The notes beneath the pieces were generated by a model, which worked only from the letters and a program-made list of their open reading frames with translations, made no database searches and was not told the origin of the DNA. Shown piece after piece: positions 53,844-62,981 of a DNA stretch of 64,000 nt. The stretch comes from an uncultured Flavobacterium sp. (lineage in GTDB: Bacteria; Bacteroidota; Bacteroidia; Flavobacteriales; Flavobacteriaceae): assembly GCF_963422545.1 (NCBI RefSeq), contig NZ_OY730239.1, positions 1-64,000 on the forward strand, in the 5' to 3' direction. How positions within the stretch are numbered: the first letter of the stretch is position 1; every line of letters starts with the position of its first letter. The translations under genes were made by a program, and so were the position numbers.

Positions 53844-55925
53844 TTAATTTGTTCGCTGTACTACCTCCTCAATTACTTCTACTTTATTTTGATAATACTT
53901 GTAGGTTTCAAACTGTGCCCTAAACGGAGCGTGATGATTACGCGGCTTATATTTATTATCTAATTTATAGGAATGATATCTCACTTTGACATTCCCTTTC
54001 CATGCTATATTGAAATTATCTATTAGTTCTTTTTTAATTTCGAGATCATAAATTGGGCAAGTTACCTCAACTCTTCCGTCAAGGTTTCTTGTCATAAAAT
54101 CGGCTGAGGAAATATAGACTTCGGTTAAACCGGCATTTCCAAAAATATAAACTCTTGAATGTTCCAGATAGTTATCGACGATACTTATGGCTTCTATGTT
54201 TTCGCTCATTCCCGGAATTCCCGGAATCAAAGAGCAAATTCCTCTCACCTGAAGCTGTATTTTTACTCCGGCATTACTGGCTTCATATAATTTATCGATC
54301 ATCTTGAAATCAGATAAACTATTCATTTTTAATTTTATATGTGTTTTTCGGCCTGCTAATGCGTGCAGAATCTCACGATCTATTAATTTAACAAATTTCG
54401 TTCGTGTATAATGTGGTGATACAATTAGATGTTTGTATCTGTGTACTCTATAATTGATGTCAAAAAACTCAAATATTTTAGATATGTCTTTCAAAATTCC
54501 CTGATGACAAGTAAAAAGGGTAACATCTGTATAAATCTTAGCAGTTGATTCGTTGAAATTTCCTGTCGAAATAAATCCGTAACGACGTGCTTTTCCGTCT
54601 TCAACTCTTTCTATTACACATATTTTACTGTGAACTTTTAGGCCTTTTATTCCAAAAATAAGATCAATTCCTTCGGTTTGCATTTGCTCTGCATACGAGA
54701 TATTTGTAGCTTCATCAAAACGTGCCTGAAGCTCGATTTGAACGGTTACTTTTTTACCATTTTTAGCAGCATTAATCAAAGAACTAATGATTTGCGAATT
54801 TTTTGCCAAGCGATACAAGGTAATTTTTATGCTTGTAACTTTTGGATCTAAAGCGGCTTCACGCAAAAACTTTGTCAAATAAGAGAATGACTGATATGGG
54901 GCGTGTAATAAATAATCTTTTTTATTGATTTTTTCCAGAATACTTCCGCCTAAACCCAGACCTGGAATTGGTAATGGCTCATTTGGTTTATATAGTAAAT
55001 CGTATCTTCCTAAATTTGGAAAACTCATATAATCACGACGATTGTGATATCTTCCGCCGGGAATTATACTGTCTGTTTCTACTATTTTCATTTTATCCAG
55101 AAAAAACTGGAGTGTATCTTCTTCAATTAAATTGTCATAAATAAAGCGAACCGGCTCTCCAATTCTTCGATCTTTTACTGATGTTGCAATTTTTTCGAGC
55201 ATACTTTTGCTCAAATCACTGTCAATATCCAATTGCGCATCACGTGTTATTTTAATCATGTGCGCGGAGACGCTTTTATAATCGAAAATATTAAAAATAT
55301 TTCCCAAATTATAACGTATAACATCGTCTATAAGAATAACATATTGTTTTTCATCATTTGATGGCAGGACAACAAACCTGTTTATTGTTTTAGGAATTTC
55401 GATAACGGCGTAGCGAATTTCATTGTTTAAATTCATTTCTAAACGAACTGCCAGATAACCTAATGTGTCTTTAAGAACAGGAAATTCTGCTAAATCATTC
55501 AAGATAATCGTCACCAATTCCGGGCTTAATTTTTGAACGAAAAAATCTTTTAAATAACTTTCCTGATCTCTTGTGATTTGATCTTCGTTTATGATAAATA
55601 TATTTTCGGCTTCAAGCTCTGCTTCAATATTACTTAAAATACGCAAACTTTCTGATTGCTGCTGAATTACAATCTCAGTAATATCTTTGATTAATTGGTG
55701 GGCAGAAACTCCTCCTAAATATTTTTCACCGGAAATTCCTGACAGGCTCAATCTTCTAATTGCAGCATAACGAACTCTAAAAAATTCATCTAAATTGTTG
55801 GAGAAAATTCCAACAAAACGCAATCTGTCTAAAAGCGGAACTGTATTATCTGCAGCTTCCTGAAGTACTCTTGCATTAAACGCTAACCAACTTTTTTCTC
55901 TATCGATATATTTATGTTCGTACAC
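53844..55925 (-). CDS. ppk1: Polyphosphate kinase 1
   Basis: 693 residues starting at GTG (55925); the N-terminal WLAFNARVLQEA and NNLDEFFRVR are conserved PPK1 segments, which fixes the start. The phospho-acceptor His is in KVHSKICVIE, and the second catalytic region and NLDGRVEV follow. It makes polyphosphate from ATP. Flanked by the sixA-like gene (7-bp gap) and ppx (34 bp), so an operon is clear. Confidence 0.96.
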   Translation of the reverse strand: MYEHKYIDREKSWLAFNARVLQEAADNTVPLLDRLRFVGIFSNNLDEFFRVRYAAIRRLSLSGISGEKYLGGVSAHQLIKDITEIVIQQQSESLRILSNIEAELEAENIFIINEDQITRDQESYLKDFFVQKLSPELVTIILNDLAEFPVLKDTLGYLAVRLEMNLNNEIRYAVIEIPKTINRFVVLPSNDEKQYVILIDDVIRYNLGNIFNIFDYKSVSAHMIKITRDAQLDIDSDLSKSMLEKIATSVKDRRIGEPVRFIYDNLIEEDTLQFFLDKMKIVETDSIIPGGRYHNRRDYMSFPNLGRYDLLYKPNEPLPIPGLGLGGSILEKINKKDYLLHAPYQSFSYLTKFLREAALDPKVTSIKITLYRLAKNSQIISSLINAAKNGKKVTVQIELQARFDEATNISYAEQMQTEGIDLIFGIKGLKVHSKICVIERVEDGKARRYGFISTGNFNESTAKIYTDVTLFTCHQGILKDISKIFEFFDINYRVHRYKHLIVSPHYTRTKFVKLIDREILHALAGRKTHIKLKMNSLSDFKMIDKLYEASNAGVKIQLQVRGICSLIPGIPGMSENIEAISIVDNYLEHSRVYIFGNAGLTEVYISSADFMTRNLDGRVEVTCPIYDLEIKKELIDNFNIAWKGNVKVRYHSYKLDNKYKPRNHHAPFRAQFETYKYYQNKVEVIEEVVQRTN

Positions 55926-55932
55926 TGGTATT

Positions 55933-56418
55933 TTATTTTAAATCTTTGGGGAAAATTGTTTTTTGGGTTTTACCTTTATTAATGTTGTCCCAACTATCTG
56001 CATCAAATTGCAATGACACAAAGCCGGAAGTAGGAACATTTTCGATAAAAACATCCCCAAATTTATTAACAAAATTTGTAATAGCCTCGTTATGTCCAAA
56101 AAGAATAACGCTATCTAAACTATTATCACATGATTTAATAACCTTTTCGAGATGTCTCTCATCAAAGGTATAAAGGTCGTCTTTATAAACGATACTTTCA
56201 ATAGGATATGAAATATTTTGGGCAAAAATAATAGCCGTTTCTGTGGCTCGAGCGGCAGTACTGCTCCATACTATATACGTTTTTGGCAGAAATTTTGAAA
56301 TTTTTGCTGATACATTATGGGCATCCAAAATACCTTTCTTCATTAAAGGTCTATCGAAATCTTTTAAAGGAGCTTCCCAACTTGATTTTGCATGCCGTAT
56401 TAAAATTAAATTTTTCAT
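55933..56418 (-). CDS. sixA: SixA-like histidine phosphatase
   Basis: 161 residues. The phosphohistidine loop LIRHAKSSW has catalytic His9; a second His is in FGHNEAI. The family removes phosphate from histidine or other phospho-groups. It leads the operon with ppk1, only 7 bp before its GTG. The context suggests a role in polyphosphate or phosphorelay control; this is inference. Confidence 0.9.
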   Translation of the reverse strand: MKNLILIRHAKSSWEAPLKDFDRPLMKKGILDAHNVSAKISKFLPKTYIVWSSTAARATETAIIFAQNISYPIESIVYKDDLYTFDERHLEKVIKSCDNSLDSVILFGHNEAITNFVNKFGDVFIENVPTSGFVSLQFDADSWDNINKGKTQKTIFPKDLK

Positions 56419-56812
56419 AAGCCTAAGGTTTAGAAACCTCTTTATGGAGGTTAATCTTTTATTTAAGTTCTAATTTACAAAAGAAATTCTAATACTCTCC
56501 CATTTTTTACTTCTGTTAACATTAAATGGAAGTTTTAGCAAGAATACTAAATCCTCAAAATTTTAACAATTGGGAAATTCTCCTTACAACTTTTGAGTAA
56601 AGATGTATTTCGTCTATCATAACATACAGTTCATCGACATTCTATAGCTAATAAAAAATGTAGTCTTTTTTGATAGAATCACAGGAAACTGATAACAATT
56701 AACAAAGATAAAAAAGGTGAATATTTAAATTTCCCGAAAGAATGTTTCTCAAACAAAACACCATAACAAATTCTTTTACAATGTATTAAGTAATAATTAG
56801 TAAAAAAATCCT

Positions 56813-56820
56813 TATTTTTG
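56813..56820 (+). promoter_or_regulatory. -7 promoter element TATTTTTG before porP/sprF
   Basis: Matches TAnnTTTG, 80 nt before the ATG at 56901. The 482-bp gap 56419-56900 holds no gene and no repeat I can identify apart from this AT-rich leader. Confidence 0.5.
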
Positions 56821-56900
56821 AGGAAGCGAATACATTTACTTTTTTGAGTTTTCTTAATTCAAAAAGCCAGGAGTAATAATTAAAATAATAAATATCTACT

Positions 56901-57818
56901 ATGAGAACAAAATTATTTTTCTTCGTTATCATGTTTGTAACTATTTCTGGTTATGCACAACAAGATTCACAGTATACTCAGTATATGTACAATGCTATAA
57001 ACGTAAATCCGGCTTATGCAGGATCCAGAGGCGCTTTGAGCATCTTTGGTCTCTACAGGACTCAATGGGTAGGTTTGGATGGAGCTCCACAAACTGCCAG
57101 TTTTTCTGCAAACACGCCTATAAACAATAGCCATTTAGGAGTAGGTTTATCATTGGTAAACGATAAAATTGGACCAACAAATGAGACAACTATTTCTACA
57201 GATTTATCTTACACCCTTCAAACATCTGCAGATTTCAAACTTTCATTTGGTATTAAAGGAAGTGGTAATTTATTCAATTTAGATGTTAGTAAGCTAAATC
57301 CGGAGGATCAGGGAGATCCGCAGTTTCAGGATTTACATAATAAATTTTCACCAAATATTGGCGCAGGTGTTTATTGGCATTCAGATAAAGCCTATATCGG
57401 TTTATCAGTTCCAAATTTTATTGAAACCAAAAAATTTGATGATAATAGTTATGCCATTTACACCAATAAAATCAATTATTATCTTATAGCCGGTTACGTA
57501 TTTGATCTTGACAAATTGCAATATATAAAGTTCAAACCTGCCACGCTTATTAAAATGGTTGAGGGCGCACCACTCCAGGTTGATATTTCTGCCAACTTCA
57601 TGTTTTTTGAAAAATTTGTCGCAGGGATTTCTTATAGATGGAGTGCATCTGTAAGCGGAATTGTTGGATTTCAAATCAGCGATGGGCTTTATGTAGGATA
57701 TGGTTACGACCGCGAAACCACAAAACTGAATAACTACAATTCAGGATCGCACGAAATATACCTGCGTTATGAATTCTTCAAAAACCATAGTAAACTTACA
57801 ACTCCTCGTTTCTTCTAA
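56901..57818 (+). CDS. PorP/SprF family type IX secretion outer-membrane protein
   Basis: 305 residues with a signal peptide (LFFFVIMFVTISGYAQ). The PorP/SprF start DSQYTQYMYNAINVNPAYAG (18 residues of conserved core) is clear, and the strand-rich body ends YLRYEFF. These barrels work with T9SS at the outer membrane, and the SprF type helps export or anchor an adhesin. It overlaps nothing but is only a few bases before the PorE-like OmpA gene, so the two form an operon. Confidence 0.92.
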   Translation: MRTKLFFFVIMFVTISGYAQQDSQYTQYMYNAINVNPAYAGSRGALSIFGLYRTQWVGLDGAPQTASFSANTPINNSHLGVGLSLVNDKIGPTNETTISTDLSYTLQTSADFKLSFGIKGSGNLFNLDVSKLNPEDQGDPQFQDLHNKFSPNIGAGVYWHSDKAYIGLSVPNFIETKKFDDNSYAIYTNKINYYLIAGYVFDLDKLQYIKFKPATLIKMVEGAPLQVDISANFMFFEKFVAGISYRWSASVSGIVGFQISDGLYVGYGYDRETTKLNNYNSGSHEIYLRYEFFKNHSKLTTPRFF

Positions 57819-57829
57819 AAATGATTATT

Positions 57830-59776
57830 ATGAAAAATTATACTCTCCTTTGTTTAACAATCATAAGTACTTTTTCATTTAACAGTTATTCTCAACAATC
57901 AAAAGTAAATTCTGCCGATAAAAAATACGCCAACTACGCTTATATTGACGCCATAAAAACCTACGAGAAAGTAGCTCAAAAAGGATACAAATCTCAAGAA
58001 ATGTTCGAAAAACTTGGCAATTCCTATTATTTCAATTCTGATTTTGAAGGAGCTGCAAAATGGTACGGAGAATTATTTGCAATGAATACAAATCCTGAAC
58101 CTGAGTATTACTACAGATATGCCCAGTCTCTAAAATCAACCGGACAAACTGAGAAAGCAAATAAAATTCTGGATGAGTTTAATACCAAGTATAGAGACGA
58201 TAAAAGAGGAAAATTATATAAAGATGATGTAAATTATCTGGATCAGATTAAAGCAAATAGCGGCCGTTATATAATTGAAGATGCCGGCGTAAACAGTAAG
58301 TATTCAGATTATGGTTCCTTTGTATACAACTACAAATTATACTTTGCCTCTGCAAGAGACACAGGCAATTTTTCGCAGCGAAAACATAAATGGACGGGTG
58401 AATACTTTACAAATCTATATGATGCCAATATTGATGCCACAAACAATACTGTTTCTAAAGTACATAAATTTAAAAATGGTCTAAACAGTAAATTTCACGA
58501 AGCTACTCCTGTTTTTACAAAAGATGGTAAAACGGTCTACTATACAAGAAATAACTATGTAAATGGTAAAAAAGGAAAAGATGAAAATAAAATTACTTTA
58601 TTAAAAATCTACAAAGCTACACTGCAAAATAATGGAAAATGGAGCAATATAACAGAACTTCCGTTTGATAGCGACAGTTACAGTACTGCGCATCCTGCAC
58701 TTAGTCCTGATGAAAAAACACTTTATTTTTCATCTGATATGCCTGGAACCTTAGGGCAATCTGATCTCTACAAAGTTAGTATAAACAGTGGTGGAGGCTA
58801 TGGTACACCCGAAAATATGGGAAAAACAATTAATACCGAGGGAAAAGAAACTTTCCCTTATATTACAAACGAACAGGAAATCTATTTTGCCTCTGACGGG
58901 TATCCCGGATTAGGTGGTCTCGATGTATTTGTGGGCCAACTTGAAGACAACGGAACTGTTAGTGCGATTCAGAATCTTGGCAGTGATATAAACTCTCCTA
59001 AAGATGATTTTGCATACATTATTGATCCGGCTACGAGACTAGGCTATTTTAGTTCAAATAAAGATGGTGGTCAGGGCTCTGATGATATCTATAAATTCAA
59101 AGAAACAAAAAAACTAAAATGCATTCAGGAATTAAACGGAAATATAACGGACTCAAAAACAGGTGCAATTTTACCCGGTGCAAAAGTTTCTCTATATGAG
59201 AGCGGCTCAAATGTTCCTAAAAACTCTGTTATTACTGATTCTGAAGGGCTTTATAATTTTCCTATAGAATGCGGAAAAAGCTATACCGTTCGAGCCGAAA
59301 AACAAGATTATTCGACTAAAGAAATTGCTGTAACAATTGGAAAACTAACCGGAAAAACAAGTCTGCCAATTGCTTTAGATCCGTTAATTTGTAAAGTGAC
59401 TATTGGTGATGATTTAGGCAAATGCTTTAAAATAAAAATGATTTATTTTGACTTAGATAAATCAAATATCCGCGTCGAAGCTGCTCTGGACTTAGAGAAA
59501 ATATTAGTGGTATTAAATGAGAATCCTTCTATGAAATTAAGCATTCGGTCTCACACAGACAGCCGCGCGTCATTTAAATACAACGAAGATTTATCTAATC
59601 GTAGAGCAAAATCTACTATACAATGGCTGATTAAAAATGGCGTAGCTCCTAAAAGATTAACCGGTAAAGGCTATGGAGAAACCCAACTTGTAAACAAATG
59701 CGCCGATGGTGTTTCATGTACCGAAGCTGAACATCAGGAAAACAGACGCAGTGAATTTATTATTACGGCACTATAA
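57830..59776 (+). CDS. PorE-like OmpA-family protein (TPR, propeller, CRD, OmpA)
   Basis: About 648 residues with a signal peptide (LLCLTIISTFSFNSYSQ). Domains in order: TPR-like (about 25-130), WD40/PD40 propeller (about 155-430; ALSPDEKTLYFSSD), CarboxypepD_reg-like (about 435-515; GNITDSKTGAILPGAKVSLY) and OmpA C-domain (about 535-648; RSHTDSR and NRRAKST bind peptidoglycan). This order equals PorE of the T9SS. An ATG at 57821 is the other possible start. With PorP/SprF it may link the secretion apparatus to peptidoglycan. It may be a paralogue and not the core PorE. Confidence 0.9.
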   Translation: MKNYTLLCLTIISTFSFNSYSQQSKVNSADKKYANYAYIDAIKTYEKVAQKGYKSQEMFEKLGNSYYFNSDFEGAAKWYGELFAMNTNPEPEYYYRYAQSLKSTGQTEKANKILDEFNTKYRDDKRGKLYKDDVNYLDQIKANSGRYIIEDAGVNSKYSDYGSFVYNYKLYFASARDTGNFSQRKHKWTGEYFTNLYDANIDATNNTVSKVHKFKNGLNSKFHEATPVFTKDGKTVYYTRNNYVNGKKGKDENKITLLKIYKATLQNNGKWSNITELPFDSDSYSTAHPALSPDEKTLYFSSDMPGTLGQSDLYKVSINSGGGYGTPENMGKTINTEGKETFPYITNEQEIYFASDGYPGLGGLDVFVGQLEDNGTVSAIQNLGSDINSPKDDFAYIIDPATRLGYFSSNKDGGQGSDDIYKFKETKKLKCIQELNGNITDSKTGAILPGAKVSLYESGSNVPKNSVITDSEGLYNFPIECGKSYTVRAEKQDYSTKEIAVTIGKLTGKTSLPIALDPLICKVTIGDDLGKCFKIKMIYFDLDKSNIRVEAALDLEKILVVLNENPSMKLSIRSHTDSRASFKYNEDLSNRRAKSTIQWLIKNGVAPKRLTGKGYGETQLVNKCADGVSCTEAEHQENRRSEFIITAL

Positions 59777-59783
59777 AAGTTTA

Positions 59784-59848
59784 AATTCCAAATATTTTAA
59801 AATTCCAAATTCCAATGATATTCATTCTATTATTGGAATTTGGAATTT
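59784..59848. repeat. AATTCCAAATTCC-family inverted repeat with a perfect 17-bp stem
   Basis: Arms AAATTCCAAATTCCAAT (59800-59816) and 59832-59848 are exactly complementary around a 15-nt loop, after a partial AAATTCCAAAT at 59783. It may end the PorE-like transcript. Confidence 0.8.
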
Positions 59849-59862
59849 ATAAATTTTTGTAT

Positions 59863-59898
59863 AAAAAAAGTCGTTGCAATTCTTTAAATTACAACGAC
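59863..59898 (-). terminator. Terminator of the CAP protein gene (minus strand)
   Basis: GTCGTTG (59870-59876) pairs with CAACGAC (59892-59898), and after one mismatch AATT with AATT. On the minus strand a T7 tract (59863-59869) follows. Confidence 0.75.
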
Positions 59899-59927
59899 CA
59901 ATAAAAACCAACCAGTCCAAAATTTTT

Positions 59928-60437
59928 CTACATTCTTGCGAATATATTTGTATAATATTTATATCCTGTTTTAGGATCTATAGTTATCGATATTCCAAAA
60001 TGCGTAAAGTTTCCTTCTATATTCTGCCTGTGACCCGGGCTTTCCAACCAGGCTTTTAGTACAGCATCAGAAGTTCTATAATTATAAGCTACATTTTCGC
60101 CAACATATTTATCTCCAAGCACATTCATAATATCATTAGAACGCGCAACAAAATCGTCATGATTAACAACATTGTTTGCGATCATGTATTTATTATGCTC
60201 TTCGCATTTATAAGAAATATAATTGATTTTTTCTAATGCATTTAAACCAATACTTACTCGGTAATTGTTTATTAGTTGCATTGTTTCAAGCTCAGCATCA
60301 CTATAAGTGTAGCTCGTTACTATTTTTTCGGTCGAAGTACTATTGCTATTTTCTTTTCCTTCTGCAGTATCGGCAGAACATGAGTTCATTGTAATATTTA
60401 TTACAATGAACAGCATGGCGCACAAAATCTTCTTCAT
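59928..60437 (-). CDS. CAP/SCP-domain lipoprotein
   Basis: 169 residues. The lipobox MNSC is preceded by a hydrophobic signal. The CAP signatures are CEEHNKYMIAN, VGENVAYN and LKAWLESPGHRQNI. Bacterial CAP proteins are secreted or surface proteins of uncertain function. Single gene with its own terminator. Confidence 0.87.
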   Translation of the reverse strand: MKKILCAMLFIVINITMNSCSADTAEGKENSNSTSTEKIVTSYTYSDAELETMQLINNYRVSIGLNALEKINYISYKCEEHNKYMIANNVVNHDDFVARSNDIMNVLGDKYVGENVAYNYRTSDAVLKAWLESPGHRQNIEGNFTHFGISITIDPKTGYKYYTNIFARM

Positions 60438-60608
60438 AATCAGTAGCGGTTTTTAAACTTTAAAGTAAATGTTGGGGCAAATTCTTTAAATATATTTTTA
60501 GATAAATCGTTCGTTTCTTAAGTCAAACTTATTCAATTTATCGGTAAACTACAAAATTAATCGATGAAATGCATGTTTATTTTATTATATTAAATAAAAT
60601 TCTTACAA

Positions 60609-61253
60609 CTACGAAGATAGTCGTTCAATCTTCCATGAGAAATCAGATTGGCTTGTATAACGAATTCTATCATGCAATCTATTAGGTCTTCCCTGCCAAA
60701 ATTCTACCTCTAAAGGAGTTACTAAAAATCCTCCCCAATTTTTAGGTCTCGGAATTGATTTTCCTTCAAATTCTTTTTCCAGTTTCTTTAAGTTTTCTTC
60801 TAAAAATGCTCTTGACGGAATGACCTCACTCTGATGCGAAACAATTGCACCAAGCTTACTTCCGTCAGGGCGAGAATCAAAATAACCGTCTGAAATATTT
60901 TCAGAAGTTTTTTCAGCAATTCCTTTAATAATTACCTGACGTTCCATTTCCTGCCAAAAAAATGACAAACAAACATGAGGGTTTGCGGCAATTGCTTTTC
61001 CTTTTTCAGAATCATAATTGGTGTAAAAAATAAAACCTTCTTCAGAGAATTTCTTTAATAAAACAACTCTCGATTTCGGAAAACCATCTAAACCAATTGT
61101 CGAAACTGTCATGGCATTTACTTCTCCGCTTGCGCCAAAATCTTCCACTTCATGAAACCATCTGTTAAAAAGATTAATTGGATCTTCAGGAATATTAGTT
61201 TCTAATAATTCACTTTTCTCGTAAGACTTTCTATAATTACTTAAATCGTTCAT
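60609..61253 (-). CDS. pdxH: Pyridoxamine 5'-phosphate oxidase
   Basis: 214 residues, the normal length. FMN-binding and substrate residues are in SRVVLLKKF, FYTNYDSEKGKAIAANPH and the C-terminal EFWQGRPNRLHDRIRY. Reaction: PNP/PMP to PLP. The 60438-60608 gap upstream of the CAP gene holds AT-rich sequence with no gene. Confidence 0.95.
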   Translation of the reverse strand: MNDLSNYRKSYEKSELLETNIPEDPINLFNRWFHEVEDFGASGEVNAMTVSTIGLDGFPKSRVVLLKKFSEEGFIFYTNYDSEKGKAIAANPHVCLSFFWQEMERQVIIKGIAEKTSENISDGYFDSRPDGSKLGAIVSHQSEVIPSRAFLEENLKKLEKEFEGKSIPRPKNWGGFLVTPLEVEFWQGRPNRLHDRIRYTSQSDFSWKIERLSS

Positions 61254-61260
61254 GATTTAT

Positions 61261-61411
61261 TATTTTAGTTTTTAGTTTTTTTTGTTTCAGGTTTGTCAGG
61301 CTGAGCGAAGTCGAAGCTCCACTTATTACAAAAGCCCTTCGGCTTCGCTCAGGGTGACATCTGTTTATTCACGTTCCAAAACTTAGAAACTTAGCATCTC
61401 AGAACCTTAGC
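61261..61411. repeat. Stacked repeats: TTTTCAGTTT words, GGCTGAGCGAAGTCGAAG inverted repeat, CTTAG words
   Basis: The core inverted repeat is 61295-61316 against 61337-61358 (22 positions, 3 mismatches). It is followed by TTAGAAACTTAGCATCTCAG (61383 on), related to the glmM/acpH repeat. The repeat reaches to within a few bases of the rnz stop. Confidence 0.8.
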
Positions 61412-61415
61412 AACT

Positions 61416-62324
61416 TTAAATAAACTCAAAAGAAACTCCATCATCTCCTAATAAAACATTTGGAAAAACGGTTTCTGCTTCTTCCTTAAAACGTTCTATT
61501 CCGTCATATCTTGTAGAATAATGTCCTAAAACCAAATGTTTAACATTTGCCTTTAAGGCGATCTTTGCGGCTTCTATTGCGGTAGAATGCAATGTTTTTA
61601 ATGCCAAAGCAGCTTCAGATTCCAGAAAAGTAGATTCGTGATACAAAACATCTACGTTTTCAATTATCGGAATAATATCTTCGTTATAAACGGTATCTGA
61701 ACAAAAAGCATAACTCAATGACGGAATCGGATCAAAAGATAATTTCTCATTTTCGATTACAGTTCCATCGTCAAGCGTTACATTTCCGCCGCCTTTTATT
61801 TTTTGATAATAAGCTGTATGAATATTGTATTGCTGAACAGCATCTACATTTAATTTTCTATCTCCGGGTTTTTCCTGAAACAAAAATCCGTTTGTGTAAA
61901 CGCGATGTTTTAACGGAATCGTTTTTACAATTACTTTACTATCTTCAAAAATAACTTCGCTTTCTTTAGATTCCAATTCATGATAAAACAACTCATACGT
62001 TGTCCAGGAACTGGATAATCTCAATTGTAAAGTAATGATTTCTTTGATTCCCTTTGGACCATAAATATGCAAATCAGTAGTACGTCCTAGAAGTGCAAAA
62101 GTCGAAATAGTACCAATCAGACCAAAAAAGTGATCTCCATGTAAATGCGAAATAAAAATGTGATTAATTTTTGAGAATTTAATCTTGTTTTTACGCAATT
62201 GTACTTGAGTTCCTTCTCCGCAATCAATCAAAAACATTCTGTTTTTAATTTCTAAAACCTGCGCTGTTGGGTTGGTAATCGTTCTGGGAGTTGCGGCATA
62301 ACAGCCAAGTATTGTAAGCTTCAA
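61416..62324 (-). CDS. rnz: Ribonuclease Z
   Basis: 302 residues starting at TTG (62324), which precedes the conserved KLTILGC. The metallo-beta-lactamase motif ISHLHGDH (59-65) and the later GHYSTRY region are present, and SDTVYNEDI supplies an Asp ligand. Role: tRNA 3' end maturation. The TTG start is supported by family alignment of the N-terminus. Upstream on the same strand is the 62763 gene. Confidence 0.93.
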   Translation of the reverse strand: MKLTILGCYAATPRTITNPTAQVLEIKNRMFLIDCGEGTQVQLRKNKIKFSKINHIFISHLHGDHFFGLIGTISTFALLGRTTDLHIYGPKGIKEIITLQLRLSSSWTTYELFYHELESKESEVIFEDSKVIVKTIPLKHRVYTNGFLFQEKPGDRKLNVDAVQQYNIHTAYYQKIKGGGNVTLDDGTVIENEKLSFDPIPSLSYAFCSDTVYNEDIIPIIENVDVLYHESTFLESEAALALKTLHSTAIEAAKIALKANVKHLVLGHYSTRYDGIERFKEEAETVFPNVLLGDDGVSFEFI

Positions 62325-62328
62325 TTTT

Positions 62329-62425
62329 TTGTTAATTCGTTTAATTGTTAATTTGTTTAATCGGAAATTGTTAAAGTATAAAATCGATTAAACCGTTAAA
62401 CAAATAAACAGTTAAACAAAATAAT
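62329..62425. repeat. TTAATTGTTTAATCG-family low-complexity repeat
   Basis: Words GTTTAATTGTTAATTTGTTTAATCG and CGATTAAACCGTTAAACAAA face one another around 62375. A similar block begins at 63920 and runs past the window end. No gene. Confidence 0.55.
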
Positions 62426-62430
62426 CAATT

Positions 62431-62763
62431 TTAAAATCCTAAGTCTCTTTCAATTTCTTCCATTTCGATAATATCGTGTGCTTCTAAAAGTGAAGGGACT
62501 ACAATTAATTTATGCGAAATAGCATTAAAGTCAAGATCAGAGACTACAACTACAAATGATTTTTTGCCTTTTTTCTGTTGTTTCGAAAGTGGCATAAAAA
62601 GCTTCAAATCCTTCTCAGTCAATCCGGGATCTGCTGATAAATCAATTATAATATTTTGTTTTTCAAAGGTTTTAAACTGCTGCGTTACTTTCTCCAAAAA
62701 AGAATTAAAATCTCCCTGGGTATCTTTAATCGTAACGGTATGTCCTTTTTGATCTACTTTCAT
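62431..62763 (-). CDS. Conserved hypothetical protein, STAS-like
   Basis: 110 residues, soluble. KVDQKGHTVTIKDTQGDFNS, then NIIIDLSADPGLTEKD and SFVVVVSDLDFNAISH, has the beta-alpha-beta order of a STAS-like fold, but no Ser phosphorylation site is clear. It lies upstream of rnz on the same strand with a 106-bp repeat-filled gap. The function is unknown. Some databases label it as ribonuclease Z, probably from its position. Confidence 0.7.
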   Translation of the reverse strand: MKVDQKGHTVTIKDTQGDFNSFLEKVTQQFKTFEKQNIIIDLSADPGLTEKDLKLFMPLSKQQKKGKKSFVVVVSDLDFNAISHKLIVVPSLLEAHDIIEMEEIERDLGF

Positions 62764-62825
62764 CTTATAATATATAGGCTCTGTTTTCGAGAGCTAAGGT
62801 ACGTTTTTTTTTAGTTTGCAGTCGC

Positions 62826-62980
62826 GGTTTTCAGTTTTCAGTTTTTAGCCTCAATTTTTGTCAGGCTGAGCGAAGTCGAAGCCCTTTACACATAAAAAGT
62901 CCTTCGTCTTCGCTCAGGATAACATCCGTTTATAAGTCTCTCATTGAGACTGAAAACTGAGACTGAGACTGAAAACTAAA
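62826..62980. repeat. Nested repeats: GGCTGAGCGAAG inverted repeat inside TCAGTTTTCAGTTTTTAG arms
   Basis: The inner pair is 62860-62881 against 62902-62923, nearly perfect. Around it TTTTCAGTTTTCAGTTTTTAG-like words (62828-62848) face ACTGAAAACTGAGACTGAG and CTGAAAACTAAAC (62949-62980). One family seems to be inserted into another. Confidence 0.7.
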
Positions 62981-62981
62981 C

